From: an uncultured Clostridium sp.
GTDB taxonomy: Bacteria > Bacillota > Clostridia > TANB77 > CAG-465
Reading direction: 5' to 3'
Length of the DNA: 15,904 nt
Assembly (NCBI GenBank): GCA_900554875.1
Contig: USJA01000010.1
Coordinates: forward strand, 1-15,904
The notes under the pieces are model-generated. The model ran no database searches. It was not told the origin of the DNA and saw only the letters and a program-made list of their open reading frames with translations. Below are positions 1 to 6,089 of this stretch, piece after piece (position 1 is the stretch's first letter; the number at the start of each line of letters is the position of its first letter). The translations under genes and the position numbers were made by a program.

Positions 1-150
1 TTTGATTCTTGTGCCCTTCTCAACCAGTGAAACTCCCTCTGAGTCTGTATAGTAAATCCTGGTGCCGCTAACCTTATCCTCTTTTTTACATCCTGATACT
101 GCTATGATGCAAACAGCTATAAGCAGCAGGATCTTGTAAATTTTTTTCAT
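1..150 (-). CDS. Lipoprotein, N-terminal fragment, possibly GerMN-domain
   Basis: The gene runs off the left edge; 50 residues are visible, read leftward from an ATG at 150-148. The protein opens with a classical lipoprotein signal: MKKIYK, a hydrophobic stretch (ILLLIAVCIIAV) and the lipobox V-S-G-C, with the acylated cysteine at residue 21. The mature part begins KKEDKVSGTRIYYTDSEG, which resembles the first strand of GerMN-domain lipoproteins of Clostridia (pattern IYY-x-D/N-x-EG-x-x-LV); too little is present to be sure. An in-frame stop just upstream rules out an earlier start. The only Shine-Dalgarno-like sequence (AGGTGA, 174-169) lies about 18 bases from the ATG, which is far. Codon use (CTG, ATC, AGC, GGC, ACC, GAG) and GC content (about 39%) are unlike every other gene in the window. 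Confidence 0.6.
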   Translation of the reverse strand, partial: MKKIYKILLLIAVCIIAVSGCKKEDKVSGTRIYYTDSEGVSLVEKGTRIK

Positions 151-179
151 TTTTTATTTTCAAATTATTCACCTAAAAA

Positions 180-208
180 AGTATATATTTTTTTTAAAAT
201 AAAGTCAA
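180..208 (-). promoter_or_regulatory. Sigma-A promoter for the lipoprotein gene
   Basis: Read on the minus strand, TTGACT (208-203) and TATACT (185-180) are separated by exactly 17 bases. Each hexamer matches consensus at five of six positions. It points at the lipoprotein gene. Transcription would start near 173, at or next to the AGGTGA motif, which would leave a weak ribosome binding site. Confidence 0.55.
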
Positions 209-270
209 TATAATTTCTAATAAATAAGTTAAGTTTTAAAGTAAAAGATATAGAAAATTTTTTGGGGATA

Positions 271-279
271 TGATATAAT
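271..279 (+). promoter_or_regulatory. Extended -10 promoter of the MBL/DUF3006 operon
   Basis: TGATATAAT at 271-279 is a perfect TATAAT with the TG motif of extended -10 promoters. I see no good -35 hexamer at the right distance, which such promoters tolerate. It lies 22 bases before the ATG at 302, diverging from the minus-strand promoter at 180-208. Confidence 0.55.
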
Positions 280-301
280 CAAAAAAATGGTGAGGTTAAA
301 T

Positions 302-1249
302 ATGGAAATGGAAAATAATTTAAAAGGGTTAAAGGAAGAAGCAAAAATATACGAACGAGAAATATTAAGTATGCTTCTTGAAGTAAGTAAAAGTTTTACA
401 ACAGATGAGATGTCAAAGGAAAAAAGAGAAGAATATTTTAGTAAAATAGATGAATTAAGGGAAAAACTAAAGAGTATAGCAAAAGTAATAGAAGAAGTAG
501 AAAATACTAAATATGATTGTGTGTATAATGAAGAGAGTATATTAAGAAATGATGAAAATGACGTTTTAAATAAATCAGAAATAAAAGAGGATAATATTGT
601 AAATGAAGAATTTTCACTAGATGACATAGAATGTGTAGAAAAAGAAGAAATAAATGATAGCAATTTAGAAGAAGATGTCAAAGAAGATATAAATACAAAA
701 ATAGATAATAATGATACTGTGGAAAATGTTGATATTACAGAGGAAGATTTAAAAAATATTGATAAAGTTATTGAAAGCATGAATATAGAGGATTCTGGTA
801 AGGAAGTTGAAGAGGAAACAAAAGAAATACAAGTAAATGATAAAAAAGAGGATGTTCCTATTAAAAATCCTATGTCTGCTGAAGATGCAATTGAAAAAAT
901 AGATAAATTAATAAAAGAGGCAAAAGAATTAAATAAAAATGTTATAAAATTTCCAGAACAAAACGTTTCAAGAAGAAATAGGATAAGATCATACGAAACT
1001 ATTGAAGAAATTGAACAGGAAGATAACCAATACATGCAAAATGACGCACCTATTAATTTTGATTATAATAGAAACATTGAAGAAGACATTAATTATGATA
1101 TTGAGCCTGTACCCGTACTTTTTGGTAATCGCAGGGCACAAAATCAAATGATTATTAAAAAGAAAAGTAACGGATTTTCTGATAAAATCAAATCATTAAT
1201 ATTCAAAATTAAAAGTATGTTAGGTGGAAATAATGAAGAGGAAAATTAA
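302..1249 (+). CDS. Acidic coiled-coil protein of unknown function
   Basis: I do not recognise this 315-residue protein. I chose the ATG at 302 over the one at 287 because GTGAGG (290-295) sits seven bases before it, whereas 287 has no ribosome binding site. Residues 1 to about 65 are charged and helical with heptad-like spacing, a likely coiled coil. Residues about 75-190 are extremely rich in Glu, Asp, Asn and Lys with no clear fold, probably disordered. Residues about 190-225 form another predicted helix (SAEDAIEKIDKLIKEAKEL). The last 30 residues are basic and amphipathic (KKKSNGFSDKIKSLIFKIKS), which could touch membrane or nucleic acid. There is no signal peptide or membrane segment, so a cytoplasmic location is likely. 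It is first in an operon and overlaps the next gene by 17 bases, implying translational coupling to the MBL hydrolase. Confidence 0.75.
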   Translation: MEMENNLKGLKEEAKIYEREILSMLLEVSKSFTTDEMSKEKREEYFSKIDELREKLKSIAKVIEEVENTKYDCVYNEESILRNDENDVLNKSEIKEDNIVNEEFSLDDIECVEKEEINDSNLEEDVKEDINTKIDNNDTVENVDITEEDLKNIDKVIESMNIEDSGKEVEEETKEIQVNDKKEDVPIKNPMSAEDAIEKIDKLIKEAKELNKNVIKFPEQNVSRRNRIRSYETIEEIEQEDNQYMQNDAPINFDYNRNIEEDINYDIEPVPVLFGNRRAQNQMIIKKKSNGFSDKIKSLIFKIKSMLGGNNEEEN

Positions 1250-2174
1250 ATATTTAATAGGTATAATAGCATGTCTTGTAGTAGTTTTATTTGGTGGAAA
1301 CGAAGTTCTTAAAAATAATCATATAAGTAATTCAGATGTATCTAGTATAGGCCAATCAACTGATTTACTAGTAGATACAAATATTGAGAGTACTACAGAA
1401 GATATACACATTTATTTCATTGATGTTGGTCAAGCAGACTCAATTTTGATTGAGCAAAATGGAAGATTTATGCTAATAGATGCTGGAAATAATGATGACG
1501 GAGATTTGGTGGTAGATTTTCTAAGAAAAAAAGGTGTAACAAAGCTTGATTATATTATAGGTACACATGCACATGAAGATCATATCGGTGGAATGGATGA
1601 TGTAATTAAGAATTTTGATGAAGAAAAAATTCTATTTCCAAAGACGACAAATACAACAAAAACTTTTGAAGATTTTGTAAATGCTGTTAATTCAAAGAAC
1701 AAAAAGTTATACGCTCCAAAAACTGGAGAAATATTTAATTTTGCATATTCTATTTTTGAAGTGGTAGCTCCTAATTCAGAAAATTACGACGGTGCAAATA
1801 ATTATTCTATTGTAATAAAACTAAAATATAAGAATAGGACATTTTTATTTATGGGGGATGCAGAAAAATTGTCCGAAAACGAAATATTGGAAAAAGGATA
1901 TGATATAAGAAGTGATTTAATTAAAATAGGACATCATGGTTCTTCAACGTCAACATCAGACTCTTTTATAAAAAAAGTAAATCCAAGTTATGCTGTAATA
2001 TCCGTTGGAAAAAACAATTCGTATAATCATCCAAAAAAATCAGTTATGGAAAGATTAAAAAAATACGGAATAAAAGTATATAGAACTGATGAACAGGGAA
2101 CTATCACCGTAAATTGTGATGGTAATAATATAACGTTTGATAAGGAACCAGCAAGTTACAGTTATATGAAATAG
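1233..2174 (+). CDS. Membrane-anchored ComEC/Rec2-like MBL-fold hydrolase
   Basis: A 313-residue metallo-beta-lactamase-fold protein of the type that forms the C-terminal domain of the competence protein ComEC/Rec2. The ATG at 1233 is preferred to the in-frame GTG at 1224, because AGGTGG (1222-1227) is then a proper ribosome binding site. Residues 7-22 are hydrophobic (LIGIIACLVVVLFGG) and anchor the enzyme outside the membrane; IIAC at 11-14 could also be read as a weak lipobox. After a Ser/Thr/Asn linker the catalytic domain starts near residue 58 (IYFIDVGQADSILIE). The metal motif HAHEDH is at 112-117, GDA at 208-210 supplies the bridging Asp209, GHHGS is at 233-237 and NHP with His266 follows. 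Every ligand expected for a two-metal site is present. Free-standing proteins of this kind are usually annotated only as hydrolases; nuclease or phosphodiesterase activity is plausible but unproven. Confidence 0.9.
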   Translation: MKRKIKYLIGIIACLVVVLFGGNEVLKNNHISNSDVSSIGQSTDLLVDTNIESTTEDIHIYFIDVGQADSILIEQNGRFMLIDAGNNDDGDLVVDFLRKKGVTKLDYIIGTHAHEDHIGGMDDVIKNFDEEKILFPKTTNTTKTFEDFVNAVNSKNKKLYAPKTGEIFNFAYSIFEVVAPNSENYDGANNYSIVIKLKYKNRTFLFMGDAEKLSENEILEKGYDIRSDLIKIGHHGSSTSTSDSFIKKVNPSYAVISVGKNNSYNHPKKSVMERLKKYGIKVYRTDEQGTITVNCDGNNITFDKEPASYSYMK

Positions 2175-2183
2175 AGGTAGAGT

Positions 2184-2396
2184 ATGTTAATTGTAGATAG
2201 ATTTGAAGGTAAATATGTAGTGTGTGAGGATGAAAATAAAAAAATCGTTAATATAGAAAAAAATCAAATAGAAGGATGTGTTAAAGAGGGTGATATTCTT
2301 TCAAATATTAGTGGAAAGTATATTGTTGATGAGAAGGAAACTTTAAATAGAAGGAAACACATTGAAGAGATTACAAAAGATTTATGGGAAAATTAA
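2184..2396 (+). CDS. DUF3006 family protein
   Basis: A 70-residue protein matching the DUF3006 pattern: it opens with IVDRFEGKYVVCEDE, continues with a strand-rich KKIVNIEKNQIEG and KEGDIL, and ends in a charged helix. The family is small and cytosolic, has no established function and probably forms a small beta-barrel. It starts nine bases after the MBL hydrolase gene with GAGGTAGAG before the ATG, so the two are co-transcribed. DUF3006 genes are commonly found beside secreted ComEC-like MBL hydrolases in Firmicutes (from memory), and the pairing here agrees. The final residues RRKHIEEITKDLWEN are typical of the family. It is the last gene before a strong terminator. Confidence 0.85.
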   Translation: MLIVDRFEGKYVVCEDENKKIVNIEKNQIEGCVKEGDILSNISGKYIVDEKETLNRRKHIEEITKDLWEN

Positions 2397-2402
2397 AATA
2401 TA

Positions 2403-2454
2403 ACGTAGATTACACTTAGTAAAATTAGATGTAATTTGCGTTTTTATTTTTTTT
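2403..2454 (+). terminator. Intrinsic terminator of the MBL/DUF3006 operon
   Basis: The arms 2403-2414 (ACGTAGATTACA) and 2430-2441 (TGTAATTTGCGT) pair over 12 bases with two G-U wobbles and a 15-base loop. A nearly pure T run follows to 2454. Confidence 0.85.
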
Positions 2455-2533
2455 AGTATAATGGTACAAGTAAGACAGGCAAAGAACTAAAACTGGAGCA
2501 TAAATATAGACTAAGAATGTAGGAGGTATTTTT

Positions 2534-3229
2534 ATGCTTTTAAGTTTTTTAAGTAATTTACTGTCGCATGTATTCTTCCTTTTTGGATATATATCTAGCA
2601 ATAATTTATTTCCAGAGCCACTTAGTAAAACAGAAGAGGAATTTTATTTAAGAAAGTATTTTGCGGGAGATAAAAAAGCAAGGGATAAATTAATAGAACA
2701 TAACCTAAGATTAGTTGCACATATTGCAAAAAGGTATTCAAACTCAGAACAGGAACTTGAGGATTTAATTTCAATTGGTATTGTCGGACTTATAAAGGCA
2801 ATAGATAGTTTTAGCACAGAAAAGGGCTTTAAAATAAGTACATATGCATCTAAATGTGTTGAAAATGAAATTTTAATGCATATAAGAGCTACTAAAAAAA
2901 ATAAAGCAGAAGTTTCTATGAATACAATTATTGGCACTGATAAAGATGGAAATGATATGGAACTTGTGGATACATTAGATTCTGATAGTAAGGATGCTAT
3001 TGATACTATTTATAATAAAATAATGAGTGAGCAAGTTGTAAGATATATAAATGACAAACTTCCTAAAAGGGAAAAATATATAATGTGTTCAAGATATGGA
3101 TTAAGTGGACACATTCAAAAAACACAACAGCAAATTGCTGATGAACTTGGAATATCACGTTCCTATGTATCAAGAATTGAGACAAAGATTCAAAATAAAT
3201 TAAAGAAATTTGTAAAGTGGCAAGAGTAA
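2534..3229 (+). CDS. sigK: Sporulation sigma factor K (pro-sigma-K)
   Basis: This is the late mother-cell sigma factor, which directs RNA polymerase to coat and spore-maturation genes. The 231 residues include region 2 (NLRLVAHIAKRY at 57-68, DLISIGIVGLIKAI at 77-90, ISTYASKCVENEILMHIR at 101-118) and the region 4 helix-turn-helix (TQQQIADELGISRSYVSRIE at 197-216), both close to known SigK proteins. The first 18 residues are hydrophobic and lead into GYISSNNLFPEPLS, matching the pro-sequence that SpoIVFB removes in Bacillus just before the equivalent Tyr; Clostridioides difficile SigK lacks it. The gene is uninterrupted, so no skin-type element needs excision. AGGAGG (2521-2526) precedes the ATG by seven bases. 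A TATAAT at 2457-2462 has no convincing -35, and I see no clear sigma-E site. The gene stands alone between terminators. Confidence 0.95.
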   Translation: MLLSFLSNLLSHVFFLFGYISSNNLFPEPLSKTEEEFYLRKYFAGDKKARDKLIEHNLRLVAHIAKRYSNSEQELEDLISIGIVGLIKAIDSFSTEKGFKISTYASKCVENEILMHIRATKKNKAEVSMNTIIGTDKDGNDMELVDTLDSDSKDAIDTIYNKIMSEQVVRYINDKLPKREKYIMCSRYGLSGHIQKTQQQIADELGISRSYVSRIETKIQNKLKKFVKWQE

Positions 3230-3254
3230 CTAGCTTATAAAAAAATATATAAAG

Positions 3255-3290
3255 AAAAGATTTGTTATTTTTATTACAAGTCTTTTTTTT
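3255..3290 (+). terminator. Intrinsic terminator of sigK
   Basis: AAAAGATTTGT (3255-3265) pairs over 11 bases with ACAAGTCTTTT (3276-3286), with one G-U wobble and a ten-base loop. It runs into a T tract ending at 3290. Confidence 0.85.
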
Positions 3291-3325
3291 ATAGTATAAA
3301 AAATATGGATAATTAAAAAAAATGC

Positions 3326-3356
3326 TTGACTTAGAGTACACTCCAAGTAGTATAAT
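3326..3356 (+). promoter_or_regulatory. MerR-type promoter with 19-bp spacer
   Basis: TTGACT (3326-3331) and a perfect TATAAT (3351-3356) are 19 bases apart, not 17. An overlong spacer is the hallmark of promoters that MerR-family regulators activate by untwisting the DNA. It lies 30 bases upstream of the merR gene and would drive the whole operon to 7319. Confidence 0.8.
3329..3348 (+). promoter_or_regulatory. MerR operator (inverted repeat in the spacer)
   Basis: ACTTAGAGT-AC-ACTCCAAGT is a 9+2+9 dyad with one mismatch, running from the end of the -35 hexamer to two bases before the -10. Its place and form match operators of the AdhR/NmlR branch of MerR regulators, so the downstream merR product very probably binds here and controls its own operon. 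Confidence 0.75.
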
Positions 3357-3385
3357 ATTAAATATATAAGAAGGGATGTGATAAA

Positions 3386-3769
3386 ATGACAATAGCTCAA
3401 GTAAGTAAAAAATATGATATTACACCAGATACTTTAAGATATTATGAAAGGATAGGGCTTATACCGCAAGTTCCAAGAAATAAAAGTGGAATAAGAAACT
3501 ATGATGAATCGTCATGTAGGTGGGTTGAATTTATTAAATGTATGAGAAATGCAGGAATGGAAATCGAGGCTTTAATTGAGTATGTTACATTGTATAAAGA
3601 AGGAAAAAATACAGCTCTAGCAAGAAAAAATTTACTTATAGAGCAAAAAGAAAAATTACAAAATAAATTGCAAGATATTACAAGCACAATTAATAGATTA
3701 AGTTATAAAATAAAATTATACGATGAAATAATTAATGGAAAAAGAAAGGATTTTATGGAAGAACCATAA
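3386..3769 (+). CDS. MerR-family regulator, AdhR/NmlR-like
   Basis: A 127-residue transcription factor. Residues 1-70 are the winged helix-turn-helix (MTIAQVSKKYDITPDTLRYYERIGLIP, then GIRNYDESSCRWVEFIKCMRNAGM), and residues about 75-125 are the dimerisation coiled coil (LLIEQKEKLQNKLQDITSTI). Length and sequence fit the AdhR/NmlR subfamily, which responds to reactive aldehydes and electrophiles rather than metals: the C-terminal metal-loop cysteines of MerR are absent, while Cys52 sits where Bacillus AdhR carries its conserved sensing cysteine (established for AdhR, inferred here). Cys44 is a second candidate. It is the first gene of its operon, 43 bases before the Dxs-like gene, downstream of a 19-bp-spacer promoter with a matching operator; autoregulation is the natural reading. 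AAGGGATG precedes the ATG at 3386. Confidence 0.9.
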   Translation: MTIAQVSKKYDITPDTLRYYERIGLIPQVPRNKSGIRNYDESSCRWVEFIKCMRNAGMEIEALIEYVTLYKEGKNTALARKNLLIEQKEKLQNKLQDITSTINRLSYKIKLYDEIINGKRKDFMEEP

Positions 3770-3812
3770 ATACTTTTGGTTTATTAGGTTAATATAATTA
3801 GAGGAGGAAAAT

Positions 3813-5567
3813 ATGAGTTTAATTGAAAAAATAAATGATCCTAAAGATATAAAAGGAATGAATATCAAGGAATTAAATGATTTAGCAGGGGAAGTAAGAG
3901 AAATAATTATAAAAAAAGTAAGTAAAACAGGAGGTCATATGGGACCAAATTTGGGTTTTATTGAACCTACAATTGCTATGCATTACGTTTTTAATTCACC
4001 AGTAGATAAAATAGTATATGATGTTTCTCATCAATGCTATACACATAAAATTCTTACTGGAAGAAAAGATAATTTTATTGATGAAGAAAAATATGAAGAT
4101 ATATCAGGCTACACAAATCCTCATGAAAGTAAACATGATTTCTTTCAAATTGGTCATACTTCAACATCAATAAGTCTTGCAACTGGTCTTGCAAAAGCAA
4201 GAGATGTTAAGAATGAAAAAGGTAATGTTATTGCTGTAATAGGTGATGGCTCACTTACAGGTGGCGAGGCATACGAGGGACTAAATAATGCAGCTGTTTT
4301 AAATTCAAATATTATAATTGTTGTAAATGATAACGAAATGTCAATAGCGAAGAATCAAGGAGGACTTGTAGGACATCTTGATACACTAAGAACGACTAAT
4401 GGAAAAAGTGAATGTAATATGTTTAAAGCTTTAGGTTTTGACTATTATTATGTAGAAGATGGAAATGATGTTGAAAGTTTAATAAATACATTCAAAGCTG
4501 TGAAAGATACAAATAAACCAGTAGTTGTGCATATTCATACAAATAAAGGAAAAGGATATAAATTTGCTGAAGAAAATAAAGAGGCTGGACACTGGGTTAT
4601 GCCAAGTGATTTTGATTACAGCAAAATGCCAAAAGAAAGTTATTCAAGTATACTTGCAGATTTTATATCTAAGAAATGTGAAAATAATGAACCATTTGTA
4701 GGAATCACAGCTGCAACACCTACCGTATGTGGCTTTACACCAGATTTAAGGGAGAAATTGGGTAAACATTATGTTGATGTTGGAATAGCTGAACAACATG
4801 CTGTAGCACTCGCTTCTGGTATTGCAAAAAACGGAGGTAGACCAATATTTGGAGTATATAGTTCATTTATTCAAAGAACTTATGACCAATTATCACAAGA
4901 CTTAGCTTTAAATAATAATCCTGCAGTTATTGTAGTGTTTGATGGTGGATTGTCACCAATGGATGCAACGCATGTAGGTCAGTTCGATATTTCTATGATT
5001 TCAAATATTCCAAATTTAGTATATCTTGCACCTGCAAATAAAGAGGAATATATAGCAATGTTAAATTGGGCGACTACACAAACAGAACATCCTGTAATAA
5101 TTAGAGCTGCAAGTATGCATGAGATGAAATCAACAGGAAATGAAGATACAACAGATTATTCTGATTTAAATAAATTCAAAGTAGAGAAAAAAGGAAATAA
5201 AGTTGCAATAATTGGACTTGGGTATTTTTATTATTTAGGAGAAGAAGTTGCAAAAATATTAAAAGATAAACTAGGAATAGAGGCAACAGTTATCAATCCA
5301 CATTATATATCTGGTATAGATGAAGAACTTTTAGAAAATTTAAAAGAAAATCATGATTTAGTTATTACTTTAGAAGATGGAATTTTAGATGGTGGTTTTG
5401 GTGAAAAAATATCAAGATTTTATGGCTTAAGTAATATGAAAGTTTTAAATTATGGAGGAAAAAAAGAATTTACAGATAGAGAAGATTTAGACGAAATTTA
5501 TACTAAAAACCATTTAAAACCAGAACTAATATTACAAGATATTGAAAAAGTAAATGTAATAAAATAA
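3813..5567 (+). CDS. DXS-like thiamine diphosphate enzyme, phosphate-binding arginines missing
   Basis: This 584-residue protein has the overall layout of 1-deoxy-D-xylulose-5-phosphate synthase (usually about 620 residues). The thiamine-diphosphate domain holds His42 in GGHMGPNLG, DVSHQCYTHKILTGR (70-84), GDGSLTGG (144-151) and NDNEMSI (172-178). The second domain holds the catalytic glutamate Glu327 (GIAEQHAV) and YSSFIQRTYDQL, with Tyr349 and Arg355 matching E. coli Tyr392 and Arg398. His260, Asp384 and His387 also look conserved. However, DRAG of true Dxs reads DGGL here (Gly378 replaces Arg420), two residues are missing in the following loop, and RYPRG reads RAASM (Ser434 replaces Arg478). 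Both lost arginines bind the phosphate of glyceraldehyde 3-phosphate. I infer pyruvate decarboxylation with transfer to an acceptor other than that sugar phosphate. AGGAGG precedes the ATG. Family certain, substrate unknown. Confidence 0.9.
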   Translation: MSLIEKINDPKDIKGMNIKELNDLAGEVREIIIKKVSKTGGHMGPNLGFIEPTIAMHYVFNSPVDKIVYDVSHQCYTHKILTGRKDNFIDEEKYEDISGYTNPHESKHDFFQIGHTSTSISLATGLAKARDVKNEKGNVIAVIGDGSLTGGEAYEGLNNAAVLNSNIIIVVNDNEMSIAKNQGGLVGHLDTLRTTNGKSECNMFKALGFDYYYVEDGNDVESLINTFKAVKDTNKPVVVHIHTNKGKGYKFAEENKEAGHWVMPSDFDYSKMPKESYSSILADFISKKCENNEPFVGITAATPTVCGFTPDLREKLGKHYVDVGIAEQHAVALASGIAKNGGRPIFGVYSSFIQRTYDQLSQDLALNNNPAVIVVFDGGLSPMDATHVGQFDISMISNIPNLVYLAPANKEEYIAMLNWATTQTEHPVIIRAASMHEMKSTGNEDTTDYSDLNKFKVEKKGNKVAIIGLGYFYYLGEEVAKILKDKLGIEATVINPHYISGIDEELLENLKENHDLVITLEDGILDGGFGEKISRFYGLSNMKVLNYGGKKEFTDREDLDEIYTKNHLKPELILQDIEKVNVIK

Positions 5568-5582
5568 AAGGTGGTGTTATAA

Positions 5583-6089
5583 ATGAAAAGTTTGGTAATA
5601 TATTTTTCCCATACTGGCGAAAATTATATGAGAGATGGAATTAGAAATATTGATAAGGGCAATACTAAAATAGTTGCTGAATTTATAAATGAAATAACTA
5701 ATGCAGACCTTTTTGAAGTTGAACCCGTTATTTCTTATCCATATAGTTATAAAGAATGTTGTGATAAGGCAAAAGAAGAATTAAATTTAAATATAAGACC
5801 TCAGATAAAAAATAAAATAGATAATATAAATGATTATGATGTAATTTATATTGGTGGACCTGTATGGTGGGGACATTTGCCAATACCTTTATTTACTGCA
5901 ATTGAGGGATTAAATTTTGCAGGAAAAATTGTAAAACCATTTTCCACTCATGAAGGTTCAGGACTTGGAAGCATTATGCAAGATATAGAAAAGCTATGTA
6001 AAAATGCTGATATAAAACCAGGACTTGCTATTCGTGGTAGTGATGCTAATAGTTCAAAAGATAAATTAAAAGGATGGTGTATTTTATGA
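5583..6089 (+). CDS. Flavodoxin-like protein (first)
   Basis: A 168-residue flavodoxin of the type annotated Flavodoxin_4. Residues 2-13 (KSLVIYFSHTGE) form the first strand and FMN-phosphate loop. DYDVIYIGGPVWWGHLPIPL (about 85-104) is the strand and loop that packs on the isoalloxazine ring, and KPFSTHEGSGLGS (about 119-131) is the third flavin loop. It is a soluble one- or two-electron carrier; some family members act as quinone reductases, so the partner is open. Residues 15-26 (YMRDGIRNIDKG) form an insertion after the phosphate loop, as seen in related proteins. AGGTGGTG precedes the ATG. Its stop codon overlaps the next start as ATGA, so it is translationally coupled to the CMD/cupin gene. 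A second, divergent flavodoxin closes the same operon. Confidence 0.9.
   Translation: MKSLVIYFSHTGENYMRDGIRNIDKGNTKIVAEFINEITNADLFEVEPVISYPYSYKECCDKAKEELNLNIRPQIKNKIDNINDYDVIYIGGPVWWGHLPIPLFTAIEGLNFAGKIVKPFSTHEGSGLGSIMQDIEKLCKNADIKPGLAIRGSDANSSKDKLKGWCIL

Noticed and set aside
229..1035. A 268-codon open frame on the minus strand, rich in Ser, Phe, Leu and Ile
   Set aside because: It is the mirror of the Glu/Lys/Asp/Asn-rich + strand gene at 302-1249 in AT-rich DNA. It has no ribosome binding site, no recognisable domain and low-complexity composition. The + strand gene has a promoter, a ribosome binding site and operon context.
2457..2462. TATAAT just after the terminator as the sigK promoter
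   Set aside because: The only -35 candidates (TTTGCG or TTGCGT) match poorly and sit in the terminator arm with a 15-16 base spacer. sigK is normally sigma-E dependent, and I found no convincing sigma-E site either.
3063..3392. Minus-strand open frame covering the sigK end, its terminator and the MerR promoter
   Set aside because: It crosses a terminator and a well-formed promoter/operator, and its Phe/Ile/Tyr-rich product resembles no protein.
3793..3798. TATAAT between merR and the Dxs-like gene as an internal promoter
   Set aside because: No -35 lies at a usable distance, and transcription would start at the ribosome binding site. Such hexamers are expected by chance in this composition.
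3813..5567. Calling the thiamine enzyme the housekeeping dxs of the MEP pathway
   Set aside because: The loss of both acceptor-phosphate arginines and the stress-type operon argue against it, so no gene symbol was given.
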